From: Tetramitus jugosus
Lineage: Eukaryota > Heterolobosea > Eutetramitea > Acrasida > Vahlkampfiidae
Length of the DNA: 64,000 bases
Assembly: GCA_937625935.1 (NCBI GenBank)
Contig: OW569347.1
Coordinates: 248,001-312,000 of the forward strand
Direction of reading: 5' to 3'
Part shown: positions 50,893-61,384 of the stretch, piece by piece
Numbering within the stretch: the stretch's first letter is position 1
How the letters are laid out: every line of letters starts with the position of its first letter
The notes under the pieces: model-generated
Databases searched by the model: none
What the model was told of the DNA's origin: nothing
Seen by the model: only the letters and a program-made list of their open reading frames with translations
Made by a program: the position numbers and the translations under genes

Positions 50893-51417
50893 TCGTAGTT
50901 GCTATTGTTGTTGTCGATTGCAAGAATGCACTCGTGTGGTTGTTGTTGGATTGTTTGAAAGGGGTGCAATGTCCTCACTCACAAATAATGGACGTCGGTG
51001 ATCGTTTGGTTTGTTGAGGTTGTTTTTATAAATATGCAACGCTCTCTTTCACCAACGTTGTGTTTGTTGAGCTCCTGTTTGGGTTTGTTGTTGTGGGATT
51101 TTTTTGTTTGTAGAGTAGCAGGGTGCACAATAATGGCTTGAGTTGGGTGATTCCAAAGTCCTTTTGGCCAAAGCGCAATTTTTTTCTGAATCTATTGGGA
51201 GAATCTGTGTGATCGTTGTCTCTCATTTCCCCTCAAGTCCGTTCTGTGGCCGCCATTTCATGGCTGAATCCGCGGATGCCATTGTTCCGAGAACCAATCG
51301 GATTTATCCGAAAATCGAAGCTTCAATCCGAAACGTTTTCATATGCTCTACATTAAGAGGGACAAGGAAATAGCTGAGTACCACCCTTTTTGTGATTTTA
51401 TTGGTTTACGTTGTGAC
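50893..51417. other. Intergenic, no gene seen
   Basis: About 525 bp upstream of the flippase gene and downstream of the Mog1/PsbP-like gene, the longest gene-free gap in the window. The part next to the flippase is TTG-repeat-rich. No ORF crossing it has recognisable content, and I see no RNA gene. Confidence 0.45.
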
Positions 51418-53222
51418 TTACAAAAACATGAAACTAGAATGTTCCTTTTTCAGTGCCTCGTAGGCTCGGTCATCGTACACATGCTCCAGAACGCAGGACT
51501 GAATAGAGTACACCTTTGTTGATTCCCGTACTAGTGCTGTGGTGATAAACACCAACACTTGTTGTGTGAGTGGGTCTCTCAATCGGTAAACAATCTCGAC
51601 TGCAGGTTGATCAGAGATTGTAATAGTCCTATCTGATACTACTTCCAAAATTGTAGACTGTGATGATTGCAGTTCAGAAATTAGGATATCCTTCAAGACA
51701 GAGGTGTTGCTCAATGGTGATTGCAGATCCCGCACAGCAATACGGGTTTGAGAAATAACGTCAGTATCAACAGCGCTCGGTGGAATAGAAAATGTCACAA
51801 TTGGATATACTGCATGCTGTTTCACAAAGTATTCAGCATTCGTGTCGTATCTGAATTTGTGTGTCTGGTTCGAATAGGTAATTAAATCTTTGGCAATTTC
51901 TTTCCTCTCATTAAAAGCAATACTCGATATTGTTTTTAATGCTTCCACTTTCCAAATGTCTCCATCTTGTAAGAGACAACGCGTATGCACAATGAACACT
52001 GATGCCTCATATTCGAAGATTGCATCATAACATCTATATTCGATATCATCAAACTTTGCGACATGGGTAATTAAATGAGCAGGAGCAGACAATGAACTAA
52101 TATTAATTGATTCAAGCCCTGTCATGATTGATCCATTGACCTTCTCCCTATACTCGGAAATAAATTGGTTCAAATCTCCACTCCACTCCTTTTTTTCGCT
52201 AATTTCAATCATTCTCCTCAATTGATCACCAGACGCAATGGATGCACATAGAACAATATCCGAGTCCATGTATGGCTTACGCACATGGTAGCTATAGTTG
52301 GGCAGCGTGACTGATATTTGGTGTCGTCCATCATGAGCAGCGACATGAGCTCTCACAGACACCACATCATATTGTTTCTCCTTATCGATTTGCAATGTGT
52401 TCACAATCTCTCTTGCAACGGTCGTGTCAAACAATTGCATATCTGTGCAAGTGTATTGCACTGTGATTGCCTTTGTTAACAGAGTTGTGACCAACACCCA
52501 CATTCTAATGGCTTGATTCGGTCCTGGCGTAGTCACCATGAGTTCCAATTCTCTACCATGCAAATCTCCTGAAACAACCACAGATTGTTCATTTCTTGTC
52601 TGAACAGAAGATCCAGCCAATGATAACTCATGAATTGCACTTTGAAGGAACAAATCGGCTGGAACTTCTTCGTCCTGATCCTCAATGTGAATCAATATCT
52701 GTGCATTATTTGTCTTATCTTTAAAGTCACTGGTGTGAGTAACTACTACAACAACAAAAAGGTTTGTGATCACAAAAAAACATGATCACAACAAAAAAAA
52801 AATGCACGCGTACCATTCTTGTCCGTAATCTGAAGTGCATACGATCCATCTTCATTGGTCGATGAAATCACTTGATAACTTGTGGGATACTTGAACTGAA
52901 TACCCAATGATTCATCGTGGTACACGGACCATTTGGATGTATCAAACGATGAACTCTTTTGGGAATAGACAAGGACATCACTTGGACCAATTTTTGCAGT
53001 TTTATCAGGCACTTTTTGTTGTTGTTGTTCGTCAACATTTGATCTCCATTTCTGATAAATATAGTAGCCACCAACAGAAAGCACGAGAATGGCGCCAGCG
53101 ATCACAATGGTTCTCACGGGCAGTCCACCACTACCTGCCGAACTGTTGCTACTACTATTGTTAGTGTCAATCTGTGGTGGTGCGATTGTAGGCACTCGTG
53201 TCGTCATAACTGATGTTGGCAT
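51418..53222 (-). CDS. Single-pass membrane protein with three Mog1/PsbP-like units
   Basis: Exons 53222-52814 and 52742-51418 give 577 residues. An N-terminal Ser/Asn segment is followed by one transmembrane helix (TIVIAGAILVLSVGGYYIY) and then three related alpha/beta units. Unit 1 starts YHDESLGIQFKYPTSYQV, the typical opening of Mog1/PsbP/DcrB folds; units 2 (about QISVTLPNYSYHVRKP) and 3 (about FVKQHAVYPIVTFSIPPSA) each end in a comparable strand-helix block. The fold call is by pattern. The intron ends in the tandem acceptor TAGTAG, so two proteins differing by one Val can be made. The start at 53222 is the first ATG in frame. No function known. Confidence 0.65.
52743..52748 (-). other. 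Tandem splice acceptor TAGTAG
   Basis: On the minus strand the intron ends ...TTGTAGTAG before TTACTC. Use of the first AG gives G|TA GTT ACT (Val-Val-Thr), the second G|TT ACT (Val-Thr); both keep the frame. This is the NAGNAG type known to give one-residue variants. Confidence 0.55.
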
Positions 53223-53344
53223 CGTTCGTTGTTCAATTGTTGTTGCTGACAAGCTTTTTTGTTTTGCTGGTCCACGTGATGCCCGCCAAAAAACTTTCCC
53301 AAAAATAACCTCTGTCCAGTTACAAAAATCAACAATTCACTTGT

Positions 53345-53962
53345 ATGAACAGAATTGTGACCCAGTGCCAACAAACGAGAAGAGCGTTGAGATACAGTAG
53401 TAGGAGGAGACATGGTTGCACATCAGCTCACTGCTTATACTCCACGAACAGTGCTGCTGACCATTCACTGCAGATTACTGCCGATCATCTACCACTCACC
53501 CATATACGAGTGGGTCACTTTGCCACAATGACCAAAGTTTTCACGCAGGAACACGTCCAACAATTTGCTTCATTGGTTGGAGATTTTAATCCCGCCCATT
53601 TTGACGATCAATATGTACAGCAAGAAATGAAGGGAATTTTTAAGGGCAAAGTGATTCACGGTATTCTTGTTGGCGGATTGATCAGTGCTTTAGCGGGAAC
53701 TGTGCTGCCTGGTCCAGGTTCGATATATCTTTCACAGAACTTTCGTTTCGTCAAGCCAGCGTACACGAACGATCTTCTGTGTGCCCGGGTGGAGTGCAAG
53801 AAGGCACTGAACAAATCTGGCAACGTATTTCTGTTTGAAACAACAGTAACCAATCAGACAACTGGTGAGGTGTTGATTAATGGAGAAGCAACGGTATATC
53901 ATCCAAAATTACGATTACTTGAAGAAAATTCTTCCTCTGAGGTTGATGATACAACAAAATAA
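53345..53962 (+). CDS. Mitochondrial MaoC-like (R)-enoyl-CoA hydratase / 3-hydroxyacyl-thioester dehydratase
   Basis: 205 residues. The first 50-60 are Arg/Ser/His-rich without acidic residues until late (MNRIVTQCQQTRRALRYSSR), as in a mitochondrial presequence. The hot-dog domain starts at MTKVFTQEHV; the hydratase-2 motif is GDFNPAHFDDQY, with the catalytic Asp and His, then GKVIHGILVGGLISAL and PGPGSIYLSQNFRFVKPAY. Short single-domain proteins like this serve mitochondrial fatty-acid synthesis (HTD2) or hydrate (R)-enoyl-CoA. It converges with the receptor gene, with only 10 bp between stops. Confidence 0.9.
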   Translation: MNRIVTQCQQTRRALRYSSRRRHGCTSAHCLYSTNSAADHSLQITADHLPLTHIRVGHFATMTKVFTQEHVQQFASLVGDFNPAHFDDQYVQQEMKGIFKGKVIHGILVGGLISALAGTVLPGPGSIYLSQNFRFVKPAYTNDLLCARVECKKALNKSGNVFLFETTVTNQTTGEVLINGEATVYHPKLRLLEENSSSEVDDTTK

Positions 53963-53972
53963 AGGTTTGTTT

Positions 53973-56900
53973 TTAATGGCTAGAGAAGTCATCCTTGAGC
54001 TCGTTGGAGGCATCTTTTGCTAACATGTAATTCTTATAGGCTTCAGTAGCTGCTAATCTAGTCATTGTATCTGCAATGTTCATCATACAGACGCCATAAA
54101 GTTTAGCTAATGCTCCTTCGGCATCGGCAGCAGAAGGCTCTCCCAACTTTGCCACCTTGAGGAACACTTGCTTTCCTTGGTTCGATATATTGAGCTGCCT
54201 GACACTATTGTTCTCAATGTACACTTCCTGAATCTCATACAACATTCTCTTTCTATCCTCTGTGCTCATCAGTAGATTATCGGAGCGCAAAGACTCCAAC
54301 TCTTTCCAGAGTAATACATTTTCCAGAGAAAATTCTTTGCGACAATAGTCATGAACGAGATTGTATCCAGCTTGATGTCTCAACAGGTCCAAAACTTTCT
54401 GATCATACACAGTTTCTTTGGAGGAAAGTTCTGACGCGGAGGATAGTGGCTTGTAAAGAGAGGATCTTCTCTTTTGTATCATGTTTTTCAAGCTCACAAT
54501 GAAAATGAAACCTCCAAATGCGAATATTCTTACAAACATGAATATCAGTTCAATAACAGTACGAACGATCATGACCGGGGTCTTAGGTCTTGGATCCTGA
54601 ATAATAGTCGCAATACCTATCGAGTACAGAACAAGGATGATCAGAACAGCGATAACAATAATACCTGCTTCAGTTCGAAAGAGCAATGGGTCCCCAATGT
54701 AGTATTTCTTGAGTAATCCTAAGCCCTTTGTTTTCTTCACATATATTTGTTGTTGTTCGCTGTCGTGATCATCAAAGGTAGACGTCGCTGCAGATTCTTG
54801 CTTCGCAGAGTACATGATATCGATGAACAGAGTGATTACAATGCCAAGAGATAAAATGAGTAGCATAACAGCAAATGATACCGCCTGAACCGTTACAACC
54901 ACGTCTCTTTTGTCCACTGATCCAATATCATTATAATGGGCAGCGAGACCGACCAGAATAACAAAATAAGCCATTGTCGATACACCAACCAAAATGGAAA
55001 CCGTGAGAAAAACGAGTTTCGAAGCCAGAACACGGTTGAGATGGATGAACTTTTGTTGGTATGACTTGTTTGCGAATGGCATTATGTGGTAAATGTTTTG
55101 TAACATAAGGAATCTTATCTGCTGCCATAGGAATGCGAACAACGAAGCCACGAACAATGGATTCGCAGTCAATATGATAATATAGGAAAATGCATCAGAG
55201 GCAGCTTGTTTCTTGGCAAGTGATAGCGCATTTCTAATCCAGCCTTGCAACACACTATCAACAATAATGGCAACAATACCTAGGAATGGTGCTATAAATC
55301 TTGATCTGATGGGTTGCTGATGCATGACTAAGAACAGTCCGATCAACAAGGGAACACATATAAATATATAGATCGAGTTAAATACAATTCCAGTGATCTT
55401 AATACCTGCATAGGCAACACAAGCATCTCCTTTTTCTAGAACAAAAGCTGAGAAGCTGGTGGTGTGATTACAAGCACATGAAATAAAATCATCGGTTTCA
55501 TGGTCAATCCAATAACAACCATCTGTTTTCCATTGTTTTTCATCTTCATTCCAGTATTGACACTGAAATTTGGCATCTGGGCAAGCTCCCTGTGATCTTG
55601 CCTTACTCCTATTGAATGTGATCATTAGAGGTTCTGTAAGATTCGCTACAGGTATGACAGCACCATCAGTATTTTTGAATTTGATATCGATGACAGAGCT
55701 GGATGCAGTGTCAGATTCTCCAAGAGATTTGATTTGATATGGATTCGTTTGGAACACGAGAATAGACGATGTAATGGTTTCTACACTGATGTCACTAGCA
55801 AGTTTGTATGGAATTTGGAATGAATCAACATCGTTCTCGCTATCGGTGCCAACAGTTGAATTAGCAAGATCTGACAACTGACCAATTACCACTGTCAATC
55901 TGAAGTTGTCAGAGGTCAAGGTAGTGGGAGGATCACGAATAAAGAGTCCCGAGGTTATAAGTTTTGCCAGATCTTCAGCTGTTTGAACAGTCAGATTGCC
56001 AACATGTCGATCTGTGAATCCATTCGCGGCGACATTAGAAATTATATTAACAACGTTTTGGAAGCCACCTTTCGTCACCAAAATTGTAGAACTATTCTTT
56101 TGATCAACGTTAATTACATTACCAACGATATCAAGGGCTGTCTCCTTGTCTCTATCTGATAATATTACACTATTCTGAGTAACCATATTTACAACAAGGA
56201 ATTGTTGTTCGACAGATACTGGGTTGAGATCGAAAAGTGAGGCGGTATAATTCAAAATTCGACTCACTAACACCTTTAGCTCGTCATAATTTTCCATCAC
56301 TTGAATTTTAGATGCTTCTCTAATTTGTGAAGCTACCGTGAGTGTTGTCGTATAGTTTCCTGATTCTATGGCTTCATTAAACTTTTGAGTGAGCAATCCA
56401 CCTACAAATGAAGGTTTAACATGAATGATACTTTCGCCTAACCCAAAATTGCCATTATCTGGATCAATGACTCTAACTCTGACATGTAGTTGGTAATTGG
56501 TTTGATTTCCTGATGGTAGAACGGTGACAATAGAGGACTTTGTTGATTCCCCGAGTCGAATATATTCCCCACTGAACAAGTCTAGATAGGAGAATGAATA
56601 GATCAAATTTGATCCGAGCCAATTTGTAGCTTGAATATTGAAATCATCTCTCAGACTATATCCCTCCTCTGGAGTGATCGAGAGTGGAGTCTTGCCAACA
56701 GGAGTAATATCTTGAGATGGATTTGTGCTTATCCTGATGGTTATTGTCATCCAATCCATGTTCGGCACTTTGAAACGTAGGGTTACATCAATTAATACAT
56801 TAGGATTCATCCCTAATGTTGCATCGAGTGGAAAGATAGAAAGAGACCGAGAAGAGGAGCTCTTTGACAAAATATTATTGTCTTTTGTCGTGATGTTGGT

Positions 56901-59165
56901 AGACCATTCTAGCTGTAAACCTGCGATTGGTTCGTTTGAAATTGACATATCCTGATCAAATGCATCAATTTGGAATCTCTTCATGCGACTTATTGGTACT
57001 AGAGAGCCATTCACGATACCATTACCGAGGAAAATGTTGTATCTACACTCAGTGTTCGATGGATTCGAACAAACAGAGCAACTAGCCGTTCCAGAGTATT
57101 GATATTCCGTTGTAATTGATATATTCTTCTGACCCACAACAACTGATTGAAGCGTGGCCACGATTGTATAACTGCCATGATGGAGCTTTGCAATAGAGGG
57201 AGCAAAGGGTGAAGAAACTGTTGATATGGTTTCCTTCTCTACTGTTTTGTTGTTTTGCATTACTGACCATGTGACATTTTGCAAGGAGATTGATAGAGAG
57301 AACGAAACATCAAGGAAAAAACGGGGAACCCGACACGACACAACAGTTCCCTGATTTTCAGGTCGAATCGTCGCGGATGGTGCACTTTGGCTACAATCAG
57401 TCCCAAATGCTCCACCATTACACATACATGTATCGAGAGATACACAGCTACCTTTTGCTGAACAAACAATATCGGAGTGACTGGAAATACCATAACAAGT
57501 AAAGTCAGAGCAGTTTTGTCCAGAATATCCAGGGTTGCAATCACAAGTCTCATCAGCAACACAGAGTCCAACATTCGAGCAGTTACCAGTGCAGAGAGGA
57601 ACAACATCAAGTTTACCGAGTAATGCTCCTCGACCTGATAGTGACTCTGTCTTGGAATAGGTACCAGATACGATTAGAGAAGGAGCGTCGACGAGTGGAT
57701 GAATACTTCTAAGCGCCTGACCTGATTCTCCAGAGAGCTGATGAGTCCATAGAACCTTTCCTTCACTGTCGAGCATTGCGATTAGGGTTGAGAGAGAATA
57801 ACCTGCAGGGAGAGGGAAACTATCTAGCAAATCTTGATTACTCGACCAAAGAGAGATCGATGATGCGAACGATGTCACAGAGAAGTAGGCACTCGTATCT
57901 GGTCGTGCAGAAACTAATACCTGCGCCAGCGTCCCGGCAGGTGCTATACCGTCAGATAAAGCTCGGAACCACAGCACGGTGCCATTTTCGGGACTAATTT
58001 TGGAAAAAAAGGCAGAAGAAGTAGACCACACAACTGAACTATTGAGACCGAAGGGATCAGAAGTACCAAATATTCCGACCACGTAAAGTCCGTCATTATT
58101 GCTGTTGAGGGCTGTGATTATACTCGAGCTCATTTTTCCATAAGATTGGCGCCATATGAGCGTCTTTGAGGGAGAGAGCCTTTCATAGAGTTGAACATTA
58201 TTCTTGGATTCACCCAAATCTACTGCTATCGTTCCATCTATTGTAAAAATTTGCGTAGAATATCCAGTGATCCCGACAAATACGTCATTCGTCGTACTGT
58301 CAAGGGAGAGTCCTCCTGGTTTGCAAAAGTAATCTGCGAGATAGTGTCTTTTCCATAAAAGAGACCCATTCTTGAGCGCTATCAGTATGGTTTGGGCGCC
58401 ATTCGAGCAGGTGTACGACTCTCCCATAATGATCGCTGATGAATTCTTGCACTGGTATTGAGCCAATAAGTACAGCGTATTTTCTACAACTGAGTAAACG
58501 AGACTCCAACTATAAATCTTTGATTGTTCGATGTCCACCCGCGAGAAGTTGAGGACGGATAGAGCAGAATTAAACTCAATCACAACTACAGATCCAATGG
58601 TATCTTCCATTGTGAACAGTGAAGATCCTCCCACAACAAATGGACAACCCGTGGACGTGTTGCAGTACACTGAGAATGACGCAAAGATTCTAGAGCCTGA
58701 TACCTGCAAGTTCGTGTAGTAGTAGTTGGGGTTGGTATCATTCGTCAGACCCACTTGTACACGCTGCTTAGTGTCTCCATTGTCACGGTTCACCCTCGAG
58801 ATGAACACTGGTGCAGAATTCATATCGTAGGGAACTCCATCGATCTCACTTCGATCTAACGAGTCCAAGAAACCAATGATAACCAGTTCATTATTTACAA
58901 AGGGTGCAGTGTTCAATATTCCCTCTTTGATGGCCCCGTCAGAAATGGCAGAGTTTGTCATATTGGTAAACGGTTTCAAGTAATCCCACTCTATTGTCGC
59001 CCCGGACACTAACAAGTGATTATTGTGTAGATTGTTTCTCGTTTTACCTAGAAGTACAGTTGATAATTGATGAGGGAGCGACGACAGGAGCATCACACTC
59101 AAAAATAGAATGAATAGTCCCAATGTTTGGTGAGACCATATCGTGTGAACAGAGTGCGCTCTCAT
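53973..59165 (-). CDS. Adhesion-GPCR-like receptor: EGF, REJ/GAIN, GPS, seven helices, RGS
   Basis: 1,730 residues from the ATG at 59165, chosen for its signal peptide (TLGLFILFLSVMLLSSL); the frame opens 41 residues earlier. Extracellular: a beta-rich region to about 520, a Cys-rich EGF-like pair at about 525-590 (CDCNPGYSGQNCSD; CMCNGGAFGTDCSQ), a REJ-like region (EGYSLRDDFNIQATNW), a GAIN-like helical-beta region, and a GPS motif at about 1195-1245: CQYWNEDEKQWKTDGCYW...CACNHTTSFSAFV, with cleavage expected at HT|T. Seven helices follow, then an RGS domain from about 1594 (AGYNLVHDYCRKEFSLENVL, ENVLLWKELESL) to the end. It should sense an extracellular ligand or contact and speed GTP hydrolysis on its G-alpha. 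Confidence 0.85.
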   Translation of the reverse strand: MRAHSVHTIWSHQTLGLFILFLSVMLLSSLPHQLSTVLLGKTRNNLHNNHLLVSGATIEWDYLKPFTNMTNSAISDGAIKEGILNTAPFVNNELVIIGFLDSLDRSEIDGVPYDMNSAPVFISRVNRDNGDTKQRVQVGLTNDTNPNYYYTNLQVSGSRIFASFSVYCNTSTGCPFVVGGSSLFTMEDTIGSVVVIEFNSALSVLNFSRVDIEQSKIYSWSLVYSVVENTLYLLAQYQCKNSSAIIMGESYTCSNGAQTILIALKNGSLLWKRHYLADYFCKPGGLSLDSTTNDVFVGITGYSTQIFTIDGTIAVDLGESKNNVQLYERLSPSKTLIWRQSYGKMSSSIITALNSNNDGLYVVGIFGTSDPFGLNSSVVWSTSSAFFSKISPENGTVLWFRALSDGIAPAGTLAQVLVSARPDTSAYFSVTSFASSISLWSSNQDLLDSFPLPAGYSLSTLIAMLDSEGKVLWTHQLSGESGQALRSIHPLVDAPSLIVSGTYSKTESLSGRGALLGKLDVVPLCTGNCSNVGLCVADETCDCNPGYSGQNCSDFTCYGISSHSDIVCSAKGSCVSLDTCMCNGGAFGTDCSQSAPSATIRPENQGTVVSCRVPRFFLDVSFSLSISLQNVTWSVMQNNKTVEKETISTVSSPFAPSIAKLHHGSYTIVATLQSVVVGQKNISITTEYQYSGTASCSVCSNPSNTECRYNIFLGNGIVNGSLVPISRMKRFQIDAFDQDMSISNEPIAGLQLEWSTNITTKDNNILSKSSSSRSLSIFPLDATLGMNPNVLIDVTLRFKVPNMDWMTITIRISTNPSQDITPVGKTPLSITPEEGYSLRDDFNIQATNWLGSNLIYSFSYLDLFSGEYIRLGESTKSSIVTVLPSGNQTNYQLHVRVRVIDPDNGNFGLGESIIHVKPSFVGGLLTQKFNEAIESGNYTTTLTVASQIREASKIQVMENYDELKVLVSRILNYTASLFDLNPVSVEQQFLVVNMVTQNSVILSDRDKETALDIVGNVINVDQKNSSTILVTKGGFQNVVNIISNVAANGFTDRHVGNLTVQTAEDLAKLITSGLFIRDPPTTLTSDNFRLTVVIGQLSDLANSTVGTDSENDVDSFQIPYKLASDISVETITSSILVFQTNPYQIKSLGESDTASSSVIDIKFKNTDGAVIPVANLTEPLMITFNRSKARSQGACPDAKFQCQYWNEDEKQWKTDGCYWIDHETDDFISCACNHTTSFSAFVLEKGDACVAYAGIKITGIVFNSIYIFICVPLLIGLFLVMHQQPIRSRFIAPFLGIVAIIVDSVLQGWIRNALSLAKKQAASDAFSYIIILTANPLFVASLFAFLWQQIRFLMLQNIYHIMPFANKSYQQKFIHLNRVLASKLVFLTVSILVGVSTMAYFVILVGLAAHYNDIGSVDKRDVVVTVQAVSFAVMLLILSLGIVITLFIDIMYSAKQESAATSTFDDHDSEQQQIYVKKTKGLGLLKKYYIGDPLLFRTEAGIIVIAVLIILVLYSIGIATIIQDPRPKTPVMIVRTVIELIFMFVRIFAFGGFIFIVSLKNMIQKRRSSLYKPLSSASELSSKETVYDQKVLDLLRHQAGYNLVHDYCRKEFSLENVLLWKELESLRSDNLLMSTEDRKRMLYEIQEVYIENNSVRQLNISNQGKQVFLKVAKLGEPSAADAEGALAKLYGVCMMNIADTMTRLAATEAYKNYMLAKDASNELKDDFSSH

Positions 59166-59388
59166 CCTTGAAAATGATACGCTCAGAGGGTTTGATAGTT
59201 GTTGGTTTTTTCTTGCAGATACCCAACACTGACATGATCCGTTCTTGAGTGGTGCATAATCTGGCAGACCAAATTTTCTAAACGTCAACTGTCAAGCAAC
59301 ATCAGTTTTGTCGGATGATTCCAATGCGAATGGAAACTTGACGTGCGCAATCACTCGCATTTTTTTTGATCAAGAATGCCAACAATGT

Positions 59389-61255
59389 TTACGAGAGGCC
59401 ACCCCATGTGGCTGATTTTTTTGTTCCCGCACCTCCTCGGGACAAAGATGTGAGATCGAGCATGTAGGCTGGACCTGGTGAGTCTTTGCCCAGTGAGCCA
59501 AAGTCTAATCGACTTGTTTTTTTGTTTCTTGGTTTTCCCATTGAGCGAAATTCGACAGAGTTGACAACCTTTCCCACAGTCGAAGTATCTGGTGTTCCGT
59601 ATTGTCCTGGTCCGGGCACTGGATCTACAGTTTTTTTTGTAGTGTTCACAACAGCTTTGGGAATAGTAAATGTTTTCACGTCAGATGTTGGTTCTCTTCG
59701 GACATTGTACTTTGGTCCCGGGGTGTTCATCTTTGTGTTGGGTCTTATGTAGGGACCATGAGACATTTTTTCATCTGATTAGAGGTGGATGTATGAGTGC
59801 AAACAAAGTATACCAAAAGGAAACAAAGGTGTCAAGCGTGATACATACAAGCGTCGCGAGGGGCATGGCTTTTCGTTTTTGTGTTATCATCCTGAGCGCC
59901 AAAGGAGAACTTGGGTCCTGACAAGGTAGAGGGAGGAGCATATTTTGGACCAGGCGACCATTGACCTTGATTCTCAACTGATAGTTCCTTTGATAGGAAT
60001 CTGGGTCTTCTGGCCTGTGGATACACAAACTCTGTGACTTCCTTTTCTTTCCCTGTGATGGTGACCAAAGGAGACCTATCAACTTTTTCAGGGGAATAAA
60101 AAGCTGGTCCTGGTGAATGTAGTCCATAATTTTCGGTCAGTGATATTTTATCACTTATGAATCGTTTAGGAGTGGATAGTTGAGATCTTTCCATGCGGCC
60201 AAACAGAACATTTCTATGACTGTCCTTTATCTTACTAACATCTGGATGGTAAATGGGACCTGGAGTTTCAGTTCTATTTGTATTATCTACATCAAAGAGG
60301 TGAGCTATCGACAAACGAGGACAAATAGAGAAGTAATGTCTTACTTGAGCGATTCGATGTTCCGAATGAGAAAGCAGGTGTTTCTTTCCCAATTTTTGAA
60401 CCAATCTCGTGATCACCGGGACTTGGTTTTTTCTCACTCACTGGACCGTAGATAGATACTAGGACAGAATTAGCTAATATTCTTTAACTCTGAACGAACA
60501 AATTCATGCTAATATTCACTTACAGTTGCAATGTCTTGGACCTTTTGAGAAGGAGATTTTTGGACCTTGTTCAAGCATTTTATAGTTGGCATCAACATCA
60601 TACACTGGACCTGGGCTGATTACTTTGTTTAATGGTGTGTAGTGATGATAGTTTAACAACACAATTACTTACCTTTCTGAATACGGTCCTTTGAAATCCA
60701 TATCATCAGAGAACCTTTTATCATCTTCTTTTTTATAGCCGAATGTGAATGCAGGAGAATCATTTAGAAAGGTAGACTCAGTCAAAGAGGAAGTGTAGTA
60801 GCCAGGGCCTAATGGCAGTTTAAGTTAGTTAGATGATTCTGAGAAGTCAAAGCTTGTTGGTACCTACCTGGGGTTAGTTTAGTGTCTTTTACTTTTATTT
60901 CTTCATCAGCAAATCTTTTTGCTTTTGGAAAACTGATAGAGGTTTTTGATTTTAGATTGATTGGATTGTATGGTGCGGCTGGTCCAGGAGAGACACATGT
61001 TATCTGATCGAACACGGAAGAACGTGGACCCTTAGGAATCGAAACAGATTTGTGCATGATATTATTGTGTACATCGTATCCAGCATAAATGGGACCTGGA
61101 GAAGTTAGTGATTGCTTCTTCTCCTCTCTCCTCGCTTTGGCGAATGTGAACCCTGAAGCTCTTGACGGAGCCGAGCGAGCTCTCATCATATCTCCGTACA
61201 AGTTGTTCAACGAGGCTGATACATTTCTGTTATCTACTATGTGGACAAAATCCAT
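59389..61255 (-). CDS. STPGR-repeat axonemal protein (ODF3/CIMAP/SHIPPO-like)
   Basis: Six exons, 61255-60868, 60808-60673, 60615-60524, 60458-60345, 60286-59849 and 59774-59389, with introns of 57-74 nt, give 517 residues; all junctions close in frame. About eleven Pro-Gly-Pro repeats are spaced 30-60 residues apart, e.g. SPGPIYAGYD, SPGPAAPYNP, TPGPGYYTS, SPGPVYDVD, TPGPIYHPD, SPGPAFYSPE, SPGPKYAPP, TPGPKYNV, VPGPGQYGTPD and SPGPAYML. Several introns split the repeat motif itself. Proteins of this family line axonemal microtubules and sperm-tail fibres. Divergent from the dynein heavy chain 129 bp away. Confidence 0.92.
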
Positions 61256-61295
61256 GATTTGAGTGTCTTCTCTCGTTTGATCTGCAGAGCCAAGT

Positions 61296-61303
61296 TTTCG
61301 CGC
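61296..61303 (+). promoter_or_regulatory. E2F-like motif in the STPGR/dynein divergent promoter
   Basis: TTTCGCGC (within GTTTTCGCGCC), an exact TTTSSCGC match, 41 bp from the STPGR start codon and 82 bp from the dynein start codon. It is the only GC-rich block in a 129-bp spacer. Confidence 0.4.
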
Positions 61304-61384
61304 CTAATTTCAACGCTATCGACAACCGTTTGTTGTCTACAATTTGCGCACAACCAAGGAAAAAAAAGTGCATCAACAATCAAA

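Noticed and set aside
53283-53290. GCGG/GGCGGG-like block (cccgccaaaa) as another E2F site
   Set aside because: It reads TTTTGGCGGG, which misses the last base of TTTSSCGC; kept out of the count of exact sites.
59886-59893. GCGCCAAA motif inside the STPGR gene (and another near 63504 in the dynein gene)
   Set aside because: Both are within coding exons where the codons explain the sequence, so they are not counted as promoter sites.
59832-60437. Separate small STPGR gene starting at 60437
   Set aside because: Its first 50 residues are intron and out-of-frame sequence; the real exon 5 begins at 60286 and belongs to the six-exon gene.
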